Shown: positions 44,738-56,171, counted from the stretch's first letter. The stretch: 64,000 nt of DNA from Pelagophyceae sp. CCMP2097 (GCA_026770575.1 MU657195.1:58803-122802); one strand, 5' to 3'. Program-made: numbers and translations. The notes: generated from the sequence alone by a model not told the origin.

Positions 44738-46594
44738 ATGGTGGTGGTGAAAGAGGAGGAGGCGTTTGACGAGGATGCGTACGATTTGCTGCGGGCGCAC
44801 TACTTTGCGCCCGTCGTCGAGCACGACGTCGTCGACCCGCGGACGTCGCGCTCGGGCCACCAGCGCGTGCTGAAACGCAAGGTGTCGCCGCTGCGCATCG
44901 ACTCGAAGAGCCCGGGGTTCGTGAAGCTCAAGCAGGAGATCTTGGCGCTCGAGGGCCGCGGCGACCGGCCGCGCGCGCTCGCACTGCTCCGCGCGCTCCG
45001 CGAATGGGAGCTGCGGCCACAATCGCTCGGCGGCGCGCAGCCGCCCTGGGAGCGCGGCGCTGCGGGCGGCGAGTGCACGGAGACCATCGACCTGACGGCC
45101 GACGATCCCGACGTCGTCGACGTCGACCGCTACATCATCGAAGTGCTACTCACCAAGGTCGTCGCGATAAAGAGCGAGCCGGGCGGCGTGTGCGCCGTCG
45201 AGATTGCCGAGCCGCGTCGCTTCGTCGTCAAGCTCGAGCCGGACGCCGAGCTCGAGCCGGACGCCGAGCCGACAGCAGCGTCGCTGCCGAACCCGCTGCC
45301 CGGCATCGACGCGCAGCGCCCACCCGCGGCCGAGGGGCTCTGCGCGGAGAGCGCGTCCGTGGTCGAGGACGGGCCAAACTCGCGGCAGACGCACCAACAC
45401 TCAACGACTGCAAACGAGGCCACGACGAACAAAGTGGATGACAACCTCGCGTGTGAAGACGCCGCCCTCGTCGAAGCAGAGCGCGCGTCGGCGGCGGCGC
45501 GTGACGGCACTGCGGCAGACGACGACGCGAACGCGCAGCTGATGACGGCGCCGCCGCCCGACGACGTCGTCAAGCTGAACGTCGGCGGCGCGCGCTTCGA
45601 GACGACGCGGGCCGTGCTGGTCAAGGTCGAGGACTCGATGCTCTAGCGCATGTTCGGGCGCTGCGACGCGATGCTGCAGGCGGACCCGGTGGATGGGTCC
45701 ATCTTCATCGACCGCGACGGCGAGCGCTTCCGGGTGATCCTCGACTTCCTCCGCGGCGACCCTACTTCCTCCGCGGCGACCCTCCGGACGGCCCGCGCAT
45801 GCAGAGGGCGATCCGCGCTATGCCCGAGGCTGTGCAAGAGGCGCTGGTGCAGGAACTGAACTACTTTGTTCTCGCGACTGCCGTGTTCGGCGCACGGCCG
45901 TGGACCGACGACGCGGCGTTCCAACCGGGGCCGGAGATGGGCTCAGAATGTTCTGATAGTGCTGCCGTTTCCGCCGGGCTTGTCTATAGGTTCAAAAAAG
46001 GCTTCTGTAACGCTTTTCCACTTTTGGGTATTATTGTAATGTGCTGCGCCGCTAGCTTATAGTTTTCGTCAATCCACACACAAATCTCACGCGAACGGGA
46101 CGTGCGAAAAGCTAACCACTGGCAATCTGCAAACTATCGACGAAAATATTCGGCAAGAAATAACGTGATGCTTTATTAAAAATTACCAATAAATCACGAA
46201 AACAAGTAGCAAAATCTGAATCGCAGCGTCAGCGCGCTTCGAACGCGCTATATTTTATTAAAAAATAGTCAATGACCAATTATTAGGCGACGCATATAAA
46301 GTACCATACAATACCCACGTGATCGCGACGGCGAACGAACAAGCCGGTGCCTTCATCCCCGACGGCAAACAACGAACAATATAAATCCATTATGAAAACG
46401 TTCTTTTAAACAGTTACGAAACCAACAAACCCTTGGGGATAGCCCCTACGGGGGCCCTAATCGTGTTTGGCGGTTGGTCGGGCTATCCTGCTTTAAACAC
46501 GACGTTATTGCTCGACACGCAGACGATGACGTTTACGGCTGGGCCGAACTTGCTCACGGGTCGATATGGCTATGCGGCCGTCAAGATAGATTGA
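44738..46594 (+). pseudogene. BTB(T1)-kelch gene, decayed
   Basis: The 44738-45646 frame encodes an N-terminal region with acidic segments and two near-identical ELEPDAE/KLEPDAE units, then the start of a KCTD/T1-type BTB domain (VVKLNVGGARFETTRAVL...). An in-frame TAG at 45644-45646 follows DSML. The domain continues directly (RMFGRCDAML..., DGSIFIDRDGERFRVILDFL) but an exact 20-base tandem duplication (45743-45762 / 45763-45782) then shifts the frame. Beyond it EALVQELNYFVL and FQPGPEMGSE, the beginning of a kelch repeat, remain readable in another frame to 46062. A kelch unit (LIVFGGWSGYPALNTTLLLD ... YGYAAVKID) lies at 46454-46594. BTB-kelch proteins are usually Cullin-3 adaptors; this copy looks dead unless the stop is edited or read through. 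Confidence 0.75.
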
Positions 46595-46599
46595 GATTC

Positions 46600-46905
46600 T
46601 ACGGACCAAACCGCGAGGTCCCTTCTATGAGAATGAGGTAGCCGCTATAAACCCCGAAGGGCCTAGGCGTCTTCGGCACAGACTCGGGACTTGGGCTGAC
46701 AATCTGCGACGTAAAATGAGAATCTGCGACGAAAGGGCTGACAATTTGAGTTTGGGAGGTCGTAGAAGCCGCAATGTCCCTTGGATGAGAATGCAGAATC
46801 CAGCCAGCAACCCAGAAGGGCTGAGGGGGACTCGATTTAACTCTGATGCAAGCTCGGGACTTGGGCTGACAATCTACGACACACAATGAGGTTGTAGGTG
46901 ACCGG
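46600..46905. repeat. Two tandem units of about 155 bp
   Basis: Each unit starts near TCCCTTnnATGAGAATG and ends with CTCGGGACTTGGGCTGACAA followed by an ATGAG motif (about 46618-46720 and 46777-46890). Non-coding. Confidence 0.6.
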
Positions 46906-46984
46906 CACGGTAGTGCAAGATGCCGGCCACATTCAAGAGGCTGTAGGCTACCTACAGGTATGCGATCGGCAGACGTTTCTGGCG

Positions 46985-47660
46985 CTCTAGGTTTTCCGTC
47001 TCGGTATCTCTCGTGGTTCAGGTGTTCCAGAGTGTCCGGGTGTTCCGGACGGTCAGTCTGGGGTTTCTCCGAAATCCGGTAAGATCCGGTAAAGCTACGT
47101 TAGGTCCAATTTCGTCCTGTAAAGTCCCATTAAAGTCCTATAGAGTCCCATAATATCCCATAAAGTCTTAAAGCCCCGGTTTGTCCCGTATGCCTACAGG
47201 TTGGTGATCAGCGCGTGTTTGCGGCGCCCCAGGTGTCCCGTCTCAGTGTCTGTCATTGTGCGGGTGTTCCAGAGGGTCCGGGTGTTCCGGACGGTTCAGT
47301 CTGGGTTTTCTCCGAAATGCGGTAAAATCCGGTAAAGCTACGTTAGGTCTAATTTCGTCCTGTAAAGTCCCATTAAAGTCCTATAGAGTCCTATAGGGTC
47401 CCATATCCCATAAAGTCCTAAAGCCTCGGTTTGTCCCGTATATCTCCACGAGAGAGCGGGCGGCGGTAGATTGCGCGACGTTTTGGGATTTGTGACGTTT
47501 GGGGCGTCGACTGCAGTTGTTGTGACACGGCGGCGAGGCGCTGCGCGACTCAATCGGGGCAGCGGCTCCACCCATTAAAGTCTTATAGCATCCCATAAAG
47601 TCCGGTTAGATCATAAAGTGCCATAAAGTCCCGTAAAGTCCCATAAAGCCCCAGTTTGTC
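46985..47660. repeat. Tandem about 250-bp units rich in CCCATAAAGTC
   Basis: Two full units (about 46990-47208 and 47235-47440) contain GGTGTTCCGGACGGT, AAGCTACGTTAGGTC and CCCATTAAAGTCCTATAGAG. A third, partial one stands at 47575-47660. No coding is supported. Confidence 0.75.
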
Positions 47661-47689
47661 CCGTGTATGATCCGGGGGCTCCGGCAGTC

Positions 47690-48575
47690 GAGGTGATCTC
47701 TGGAGCGGCCGCGGCCGCCGCGGCAATGTCCATGGCAAACGCGAACCGCGCCGCGAGAGGGCGGCGCGTGCGTGGGCGGCATCGGCCGCGGCGCAGCGCT
47801 TGGCGTTTGCGTCGGCCGCAGCGAGGCGGCGGTTTCGCTTGGCANNNNNNNNNNNNNNNNNNNNNNNNNNNNNNNNNNNNNNNNNNNNNNNNNNNNNNNN
47901 NNNNNNNNNNNNNNNNNNNNNNNNNNNNNNNNNNNNNNNNNNNNNNNNNNNNNNNNNNNNNNNNNNNNNNNNNNNNNNNNNNNNNNNNNNNNNNNNNNNN
48001 NNNNNNNNNNNNNNNNNNNNNNNNNNNNNNNNNNNNNNNNNNNNNNNNNNNNNNNNNNNNNNNNNNNNNNNNNNNNNNNNNNNNNNNNNNNNNNNNNNNN
48101 NNNNNNNNNNNNNNNNNNNNNNNNNNNNNNNNNNNNNNNNNNNNNNNNNNNNNNNNNNNNNNNNNNNNNNNNNNNNNNNNNNNNNNNNNNNNNNNNNNNN
48201 NNNNNNNNNNNNNNNNNNNNNNNNNNNNNNNNNNNNNNNNNNNNNNNNNNNNNNNNNNNNNNNNNNNNNNNNNNNNNNNNNNNNNNNNNNNNNNNNNNNN
48301 NNNNNNNNNNNNNNNNNNNGGTTTCGCTTGGCATGCGCGGAGACCGCGGGGTCGACTGCGTCAGCCACAGCGTGGGCGTCGACGCAGAGAGCGGCGCGTG
48401 CGTTTGCGGCGTCGGCCGCTGCGCAGCGTTTAACGCAGAGAGCGGCGTTTGCGTCGGCCGCAGCGAGGCGGTCGCGTTCAGCCTCGGCGGCGAGGGCGGC
48501 GTCGGCTGCGCCAGCCGCGGCGTGGGCGTCGGTGGAGAGAGCCGCGCGGACCTCCTCCTCGTGAGCGATCGACAT
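47690..48575 (-). CDS. Ala-rich tandem-repeat protein, incomplete (gap)
   Basis: From ATG at 48575 the minus strand reads MSIAHEEEVRAALSTDAHAA followed by units of roughly 20 residues (ERDRLAAADANAAL, KRCAAADAANARAALCVDAH, AKRNRRLAAADANAKRC). Alternating Asp/Ala/Arg composition suggests a long helix. The unit structure continues across the gap; the 3' end is unclear because the frame then runs into the tandem repeats left of 47690. Divergently placed 86 bases from the kelch gene at 48661. Could also be a coding-like by-product of the repeat. Confidence 0.4.
47845..48319. other. 475-bp assembly gap inside a tandem repeat
   Basis: A run of N. The bases on both sides are the same repeat word (GGTTTCGCTTGGCA), so the true repeat number is unknown. 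Confidence 0.95.
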
Positions 48576-48660
48576 GTCGCCCCCGTGAAATTCTTCGTTG
48601 CGTTCCAGGGCTTCGTTTGGGGCGCGGTTTTGGGCTGGGGTATGAAACGATCCGGCGCAC

Positions 48661-49469
48661 GTGATGTCGTCCGTCGCTTGCCGATCAAGATTGTACGAGC
48701 CGCGCGGCGCCGACGAGAAGAACTTTTGCACGTTCTCAACAATATCGCCGAATTTGATGATCGACGCGGACCGCGTTCTTGTGGTGGACGGAAAATGTGG
48801 TGGACAATTTTTGAACACGACAGAGATCTTCCACCTCTCGACGCTCACGCCCACGCCGGGGCCGAACGTGCAATCACCACGATTCGACTGTGCCGCTGTC
48901 GCACTCGATGCTCGCAGGTTCCTCGTCGTTGGCGGCTACACTGGCAGGTCTCGCTTGTCGACTACCGAAATTTTCAGCCTGGACGCGATGGTCTTCGCGC
49001 CCGGGCCCGCCATGGCCACTAAACGCATTGGCTGCACGGCCGTCGCGCTCGACGAGCACCGCATCATGGTGGTCGGCGGACATTCGGGTTTAGGACAGTA
49101 TTTGCAAACGACGGAGGTCCTCGACATTCGGACCATGGCGTTCGCACCCGGTCCGTCGATGGGCTCGGCACGAGTTAACTGCGCGGCCGTGCCCGTCGAT
49201 GCTCGACACGTCCTCGTCATCGGCGGGTACGACGCATCAAGCACGGTGTTGGCCACGACCGAGCTCCTCGATTTGGCGACGATGGAGTTCGCGCCCGGGC
49301 CGACCATGCGGCCGCGCGCTACGAATGCGCGGCGACTCGACTCAACGTCGCGGGAGGACCACCGCGGATCCTCGTGATCGGGGAATACAATTGTGGCGCC
49401 TTGTCGACGACGTTGGTGCTCACCGCCGAGCACGAAGGGCGCGCAGTCGGGCGCCCGCCGGAACCATAA
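48661..49469 (+). pseudogene. Kelch-repeat gene with a late frameshift
   Basis: About 220 residues in one frame give four kelch-like units with the family pattern TTEIFxLdxM.FaPGPxM...RxxCxAVALDxRRxLVVGGY (FLVVGGYTGRSRLSTTEIFS, IMVVGGHSGLGQYLQTTEVL, VLVIGGYDASSTVLATTELL). Near 49318, within the fifth unit, the frame shifts by one or two bases; the neighbouring frame continues with RILVIGEYNCGALSTTLVLT and stops at 49467-49469. No BTB domain precedes it, so it may be the 3' part of a BTB-kelch gene like the one at 44738. A sequencing error at the shift would make it intact. Confidence 0.7.
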
Positions 49470-50836
49470 TTGCAAGCCATGGCTACTCCTCGGGGCGCCC
49501 GTTTCGGCGGGTCTGTCAGGGTTTTGACCTGTGATGCGCATGGGAGTCGAGCGAGCCAGACCCATCGGAGGAACTCCCGTTGGAGCACCCAAAGTGGCCG
49601 GCGCGCACACCCCGCCGCGCGCCCAGGCCGCCGCCGCGGGGCTCATCAGCCTTCGAGTTGGACGGCAGCGCGCGACGGCCCTCGTCCCAAAGGGCTGGTG
49701 GTATTCTTCTAAGAACGGCGTATGCGTCCCTGGCGAGCACAGCGTCGCTCGCGCGGCATCCTCCAAGAGGGATGCGCGCCGGCCGAGATCAGCGAGGGCG
49801 CGCTGCCACGAGCTCTTGGAGGTCCGCCGCAGCACGTTCTCCTTGAAGGTTCAGACTTAGTGCATTTCGACGGCGAGGATTCGATCTGAGTGCTTCAGGA
49901 CTCCTATATCCGAGTACAGCGGAAGAGACAACCGCAACTCTGCGAAGCGAGCGGAGGTTGGCGAGCCCGTTGCAATAGGAGTCCCGAAGCAATAGAGTGC
50001 AGCCGGACAGAATGAGAGGACTCCCGAACGGAAGCCACACCGCGACGGACGCCAAGACGACGGCCGGCCTTCCCGCAATCGCAATCGCCGGCGCCCGTGC
50101 GGCCGCGCGACGTTCGTTCCCCGGTTCTCTGCCCCGCTCGTCTGTTGCCATAGCCGGTCGGCATCGACCCGGGCGCGCACGTCGCCTTCGACGGCTTTCG
50201 ACGGCATTGCGCGTCGCCTTCGACGGCATTTCGGAGGACCGCGTCGACGCGGCGGGCTCAGCGCGTCCATGAATCTTCGAAGTGCTGATCACATACGGTC
50301 CGATATGAGTACAATTATAGTCCTGAAGAGTAGCCCCAAACGCCATTTCCCCGGCGTTGCCCATTACCACGGGCGACGGATCTGGAGGGCCCTGAACCTC
50401 CTCTTGCGGACGCTCAGTCTGTGAGCTGCCCGGAGGGCGACGCGCAGTCAAAAGCAACACTCGGTGATCTGAGCATGTGAGCAGATATAATACGTGGATT
50501 CGAACCCGGTGTTCTTGCGCGTCTTTTTTCGTTCTTGACAAAGGAAACTATGCAATTGAAAGCGTCCTCGTGGCGGATCTGGAGGTGGCCGAAAGGAAAC
50601 TCCAACGACTGCGCCAATAAGAACATGCCCGCGCGAGCCCCTGAAGGAAACTGACAACACCGGACAGGGTTCCGCGCTCGACGTCCCGCAGGAAGTATCG
50701 GTCGGCTCAAATCGAAAAGCAAAGCTCGCATGCAAGAAAATTCAAGTAAGTGCACGATATACCCTCACGTCCCACACGTAGAAAAATTCGCGGCTGCAAT
50801 TTGAGCGAACAAATAAAAACAAGCCGCGAGTAAAAA
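49470..50836. other. Unassigned; weakly coding-like open frames
   Basis: A minus-strand open frame 49789-50541 (250 codons) and a plus-strand frame 49531-49860 are present but show no motif. Imperfect TCGCCTTCGACGGC repeats lie at 50180-50230. I cannot decide whether a gene is present. Confidence 0.3.
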
Positions 50837-51340
50837 ATTATTGAGGACCCGAAGGGTCCTTGCCGTTTAATTAACGTCAGTTTACGGCAAGGGCCCTTCG
50901 GGTCCTTTGATTGGAGGATTACCAGGGGCAATTTTGTCTGTCCGTCTGTCCGTCCGTCTGTCCTTCTGCCCTTCCGTCTGTCCACGGGTAAATCCGTGAG
51001 GTTCCACCTTTGGGAAGAAAAGGACAGCAACTCGGCCGATTCAGCGATTGGCGGTTGATGCGATTGCTAAAATTGGGAGTGGAGGTCGAGCAGGAGCCTC
51101 ATTGGAATCATCATAGAAGAAGTTTTTGGTCACAGGTTCGAATCTGGTCGGCAGCAAAAAAAAGAAAAAATAAATAGCTCAATAAGAAATAAAAAAAGAT
51201 AAAAAAAAGATAAAGAGGATTTGAAGGTTCGGCGATAAGTTAAATAATTTTAATTATTTACGTGGGCATTGCAATGGGATTTGTCTGTATCCTTCGCTCG
51301 AAGTCGGGTCCTCCGTGTGACTCCGGCGCGATCTTGTAAT
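50837..51340 (+). mobile_element. tRNA-like SINE with 5' hairpin, copy 1
   Basis: Starts with the hairpin AGGACCCGAAGGGTCCTTGC / GGCAAGGGCCCTTCGGGTCC (about 50845-50910), then a GTCTGTCCGTCTGTCC run. At 51135-51144 GGTTCGAATC inside CACAGGTTCGAATCTGGTC matches a pol III B box / tRNA T-arm. An A-rich tract follows (51156-51215). A second copy stands 955 bases downstream. Confidence 0.6.
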
Positions 51341-51791
51341 ATATACTCTTTAGGAAAAACTTTTTGTCAAAATCGGACTTATTTTGAAACTCGGTTGTTG
51401 ATTTCCTCAGCGGCGGTGGCCGTTACCGGGGCGTTTTGTTGGCTGCGCTGCTCGGTCTCGTCCCTCTCTAGCCATACGCCAAGTTTGGACACCAACTCGC
51501 CGCGTGAATGGCACGTGGAGGTCCCATCGCGAGCCCCTGCCGTCCCTGCGCGTACGCGGGTGGTTTAGAGAGGTGGGTGCCGTAGCTGCGTGTACGGGTG
51601 TGTCGCGCACTCCCGACCATCGTCACTCCCCCGGCCCTGCAATTTCTTCATGCCAAAGGGCCATTCGACAATTTCTTAAAAGAGGGTGATTCGGGACTAT
51701 AGAGTTTTCTTTGCTGGAGTTCAGTACTCCTGCTTCGCATTCGCAGCGGAGGGTGTCGTGATTTCTTTCGAACTTGCATAATTGCGATTAC
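51341..51791. other. Spacer between SINE copies, no gene recognised
   Basis: Contains only short open frames without motifs. Confidence 0.4.
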
Positions 51792-52233
51792 AATTATTGA
51801 GGACCCGAAGGGTCCTTGCCGTTTAATTAACGTCAGTTTACGGCAAGGGCCCTTCGGGTCCTTTGATTGAAGGATTATCAGGGGCAATTTTGTTTGTCCG
51901 TCTGTCTGTCTGTCTGTCTGTTTGTCCGTCCGTCTGTCTGTCCATGGGTAAATCCGCGAGGTTTCGCCTTTGGGAGGAAAGGGCAGCAACTCGGCCGATT
52001 CAGCGATTGGTGGTTAATGCGATCGCTAAAATTGGGGATGGAGTTCGAGCAGGAGCCTCATTGGAATCATCATAGAAGCACTTTTTGGTCACAGGTTCGA
52101 ATCTGGTCGGCCGCAAAATTCAGCGATTATTTTTAAATAACTTTAATTATTTACGTGGGCATTGCAATGGGATTTGTCTGTATCCTTTGCTCGAAGTCGT
52201 GTCCTCCGTGTGCCTCCAGCGCGCTCTTGTAAT
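51792..52233 (+). mobile_element. tRNA-like SINE with 5' hairpin, copy 2
   Basis: Direct repeat of 50837-51340 with the same hairpin, GTCTGTCTGTCTG run and B-box-like GGTTCGAATC at 52094-52103. It lacks the long A-rich tract of copy 1 but shares the 3' segment TTTACGTGGGCATTGCAATG and GTGTCCTCCGTGTG-like end. Confidence 0.6.
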
Positions 52234-52305
52234 TAAATTATCATCATCAGCAGCAGCTATTCCTGCTATTATCAATTGTCATTTGATTCAAATGATTTCA
52301 ATTAG

Positions 52306-53698
52306 TTAAGTAATTATCGTTCGCGCGAGCGAGATGCGCATGACGTCTATTCGTCCAAAGTCGCCAAACGGCGCCTCCGTCCACACCGTCTCGAGAGACA
52401 GGCCGCCGGCGGCCGCCGCGGCCTCGAAGTGGCGCAGCACGGACCGGCCGCCTACATCGAGGGTCGCGACATTTTCTTGAAATTGACACAAGAACCCCCG
52501 CTCTCTTCCGCCCGTCGACGCAGGCCTCGGAATACGGCGGCGCACAAAAAGGCGCCTCACCGAGCACGCTCGCGACGGGCCGGTGCTGGTGCGCCAGCAG
52601 CGCCAGCGGCGCGCCTGCGCATTCGGAGACGCCGTGTGCATCCGGAGACGTGTGCATTTGGAGGCGTCGTTTGCATTCGGCGACGGCACGAACCAACGCG
52701 GCCGCCCACGCACCGTCGGCCAACAGTTCGGCGAGCGTGCGCACCAGCGCCGCGTGCGCCGCGTCGTCGTAGGTCACGTCGGACCTGCGGGGCGGGCGTG
52801 GTGGAGGCGCGGAGGTTGTTGAGCGAGTCTCGCCAAGATTGAAAATGTGCACACGCCCGTTATCCCAGTCGACGTTCTCTGCACACGCCCCGTCTCCCAG
52901 TCTCCCGCTATTCCGCGGCCACCGGGAGGGCGCCGGCTCTTTGCGCGAGGATGACGTCGTGGCCGCGGATGTCGGAGGTGTCGTCGCCAAAGGCGAAGTC
53001 GACGTCGCGGACGTCGGCACTATTCGGAAACAAGTGCCGGTTGCGCTCAATCTAGTACGGCGGCGCTCCGGGGCGCAGCGCTCCGGGATAGCCCGTGGCG
53101 CTCTGGGTATTTCGGACGCCGCGCTGGACGTTGCCTTGCCTTAGAGATTTCAGCGCCTTGTCCGTCAAGGTCACCCGCCCCGCCCCCAACGCCGCCCCGA
53201 CCCACAGACCCAGAGCGCCCGTGCCGCTGCCGAGCTCCAGGACGGAAGAGTTGCGCAGGAGTGGAATGCCGTTTTCCTCGACGGGTCGGTCGGCTGCAGG
53301 TTTCACCACGAGACGGTCCTCGAGGGACGCGTCCTCTGCCGGCGCCACGTTCGCCGCCACCCAACGAGCCAGCGACGCCGCCGCGGGCCACACCTACGCC
53401 GCGGTCCGAAACTCAAGATGACCGCTTTCACTCAAGATGACCGCTTTCCCGCCTCCGGTCCGGCCCAACCTTCTCTCCCGCGAAATGGCCTCGCCGCTCC
53501 CCCGCTCGCCCAACTCACTTGCGCCCCAGTGCCGTAGCCTCTCCCCCAGCCGGGCGCGTCGATGTCGAGGGAACCGTGGGGGAGAGGCGAGAGGCCGTGC
53601 GAAGGGACCTGGAGGCCTCGAAGACCTTTTGCCTGAACAGAGCCCGCCAACGCGTCGGCGGTCGCCGCCCATACGAGCAGCAGCCGCGGCGCGCGCAT
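52306..53698 (-). CDS. METTL21/FAM86-type protein methyltransferase
   Basis: Exons 53698-53519, 53393-53118, 53051-52945, 52784-52714, 52614-52561, 52451-52306 join in phase to 277 residues. Residues 1-20 (MRAPRLLLVWAATADALAGS) look like a signal or targeting segment. The conserved VWPAAASLARW precedes motif I, VLELGSGTGALGLW (about 111-124), then RVTLTDK. The acidic segment DVDFAFGDD follows, then GHDVILA-SDVTYDD across an exon junction (the DxxYD motif typical of lysine methyltransferases of this class), then a PLALLAHQHRP strand and a C-terminal FEAAAAAGL segment. The intron 52944-52785 appears to use a GC donor (CTCGC/GCAAAG), the only one that keeps the motif in frame. The substrate cannot be deduced. 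Confidence 0.8.
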
Positions 53699-54607
53699 CT
53701 TCGGAGCGCCGCGGCGGCGCTGGCCGCCCAAAGGGCTCGTCGCAGGCCCTCGCGCCGAGCGCTCAGTCCACTGCGCCGCGCGAGAAAAGGGTTCGTTACG
53801 AAACAAATCCTCTTCTGGAACAGAGAAAAAACGACTTTCTCGAGGTCTCTGAGACGGCCAGCTTGGTGAGAGTGTGCCCCCAGGGTGCATCAAGGCGACG
53901 TGACATCGCCCTGCAGTGTCTTGGCTACCTGGGGACGAGCGATAGTCGCCTTTCGTTTTTCGATTTCTCAAAAAGGTCGCATATCCAGGGGTTAGCTCGA
54001 CGCACCTACGAAGACACGGGCTGGCGTCGTTTACCGAACAAAAGTAAGGAGTTAGTCGACCTGCAGCACGTTTTTTCCTTCGTCCAAGGATCGGGTCGCT
54101 AAATATTTATTATCTGGCGACAAAGTGACGGGCGTGAGAGTTACCTTCGCAGTACTTTTCGGTAAACAGCGCGAGCCCGTGTATGTAGGCGCCCACGCAA
54201 AAATTAGAACCTTCCACGCTCTCTGAAACAAAGTACAAAAAAGTTCATATTTCAGCCACAAAAGTGCCCCTTGCTGCTTTGCTCACCCTCTGGATAGTGC
54301 AGCGCAAGCGCGCCATCCGCCAAGACGTATCGAGAGTTCGTCGCTGAAGTGACGATTTTGGTGATTTATTCCAGGCGCTCTATCGACGTCGGGGACACTT
54401 GCAGATAACACCAGAGTCGCCCCAATAGCATACGCCTTACCTCGTGGCCGTTCCAGCTCTTGTCAAAAATCGTTTGTTCAGTAACGAACCCCTGTAGATG
54501 GTCCCGGACACCACTTCAAAATTTTATTAAAACGCCGCGACGAGTACACTTTCCCGGGCGCAACTTTGGCGCTCGCCTCGTCGGGCGCAAACGGACCTGT
54601 AGAGTCA
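53699..54607. other. Intergenic, no gene recognised
   Basis: 5' flank of the methyltransferase gene. A plus-strand open frame 53437-54102 overlaps it antisense and is not supported. Confidence 0.4.
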
Positions 54608-54932
54608 AGGTTGAGCAACATCCAACAGGTGGAACAAAAGCTGGGAAAGGCGAAATTTAAGTCCTTTTGGCTTTAAAAGATCCAAAACAACATGTTGCGA
54701 AGCGACTAAGCCCTTCGTTTGGTATTACCAAGGAGGACGTTGTTTGCGCCTCGATGGCTGGCCGAGGGCGTGCTCGGCCCGGGTGGCGACGCGCCACCGA
54801 CCCTTCGCATTGTATCGCCAAACGTTTAGTCGCCTCACAACATATTGTTTTGGCCTGTTTTTGGACAGATTGGGGCTTAAATTCCGCCTTTCCTAGCTTG
54901 TGTTCTACCTGTTGGATGATGCCCAACCTCAA
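54608..54932. mobile_element. 325-bp fold-back MITE
   Basis: AGGTTGAGCAACATCCAACA at the left faces TGTTGGATGATGCCCAACCT at the right, and pairing continues through CCAAAACAACATGTTGCGAA / its complement near 54840, leaving a loop of about 120 bases. No coding. Confidence 0.75.
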
Positions 54933-55341
54933 GTGATCGCATGAGTCCGTATACGCCCAACCAGGCGCGCGCCAAAGTTGCGCCCGGTAACAATGCTCTC
55001 GTTGCTCACTTCAATTTTGGTGTCCGGGACCCGGAGGGCCCTGTCTCGAGCTTACCGGCGCTTCGCCAAAGCACTTTGAGCGATCGATCTCCGTCGCTCT
55101 GTCCGAGTTGGCCCGGGGAAAGCAAGGCTCCTCGGCGCTTTTGCCTCGGCCCCCCGCGCAGCGTCGAGTCGACTCCGCCGACGATGGGGGATACGCCCCC
55201 TCCGGCCCCCACGCCCTGCTGCGTCTGCCACGCGCCGAACGGCAAGCACTGCGCTAAGTGCAAGTCGCGGCACTATTGCTCCAAGGCGTACCAGCTCGTC
55301 GACTGGCAACGCGGGCACAAGGCGCAGTGCAGGCAGCTGGC

Positions 55342-56171
55342 AAGAAAACGCCGCGCAGCGGCCACCCGTTACTAATGCTGGTCTGTTTCGCTGTGACGCA
55401 GCCGCTGCATCGCCGTCCGTTGAAACTACGTTGTTGTTGCAATTACCATTTTCAGCCGCAATAAAATTTTCGTAACCGCATTTCCTAACAATTTCACCAT
55501 TTTCAAAAAAATGGCTGGCTCTAAGAGCACTTATTTAATAATTTCCAACAACAGTTGTGAAAAATGTCAAATTCAAAAACGGCTATTGGGGGGCTCAGCC
55601 ATTTTCCCGAATCGCCAATTCCCCGCGCCAAAAATCGAAGTCGGAAAAAAAAGGGGAAAATCAGCAAGTACGAAAATCCCGAAGGCTGAACCTCAACACC
55701 AAAAGATCAGACTTCCCGCCAAAAATCGTAGATTCTGACCTCCATTTCAGCTGAAATGGAAGCAATAACCTTGATTTTCACATGAAATAGAGTCAAATCT
55801 CTTGATTTTCACACGAAATTGCTGTATTTAAATTATTGAGTGACGTTTTGGAAATATTGAAAAAGTCCATAAATTTTAAAATATTTCCCGACCATAGGAG
55901 TCGTACTGCGAAATATTAAAAGGGTTCCCCGCGTAGTGAAAACTGGGAAGCTGGCTGAGCCCCCCAGTACCCGACTTCGCAGGAGTTGGTCTCTTCGCAG
56001 AAGTCGGTCCCTTCGCAGGAGTCGGTCAAAATCTTGTATTTTAAATTTTAAAAGATTGACGGGTGGCCCTCGGGCCTCCAAAGCCAATTGCACTAGAATG
56101 CAAACCGTTCTCCGTCACAGCAAATACAAACCGGCATCAGTAATGGCGAGGCCGCTGCGCGGCGTTTTCTT
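55342..56171. mobile_element. 830-bp TIR element (AAGAAAACGCCGCGCAGCGG ends) inside MYND copy 4
   Basis: Both ends read inward AAGAAAACGCCGCGCAGCGG, then CC..C..TTACTnATGCnGGT and TGCTGTGACG: an imperfect TIR of about 60 bases. The ends coincide with the two halves of the gene. No clear target duplication. It contains a nested TA-flanked MITE (55586-55967). A 5'-truncated relative ends at about 58291. Confidence 0.85.
55586..55967. mobile_element. TA-flanked MITE (CTGGGGGGCTCAGCCA family), nested
   Basis: Ends TTGGGGGGCTCAGCCA and CTGGGGGGCTCAGCCA read inward, each next to TA (55584-55585, 55968-55969). Related to the element at 37005-37639. Confidence 0.75.

Noticed and set aside
44636..45624. 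Minus-strand open frames opposite the BTB gene
   Set aside because: They are antisense shadows of a GC-rich coding region with a clear family domain on the plus strand.
51096..51160. A genuine tRNA gene
   Set aside because: Only the T-arm/B-box-like GGTTCGAATC is present; I could not fold an acceptor stem or an anticodon arm, and the segment recurs within a longer repeat, so I call it SINE-like.
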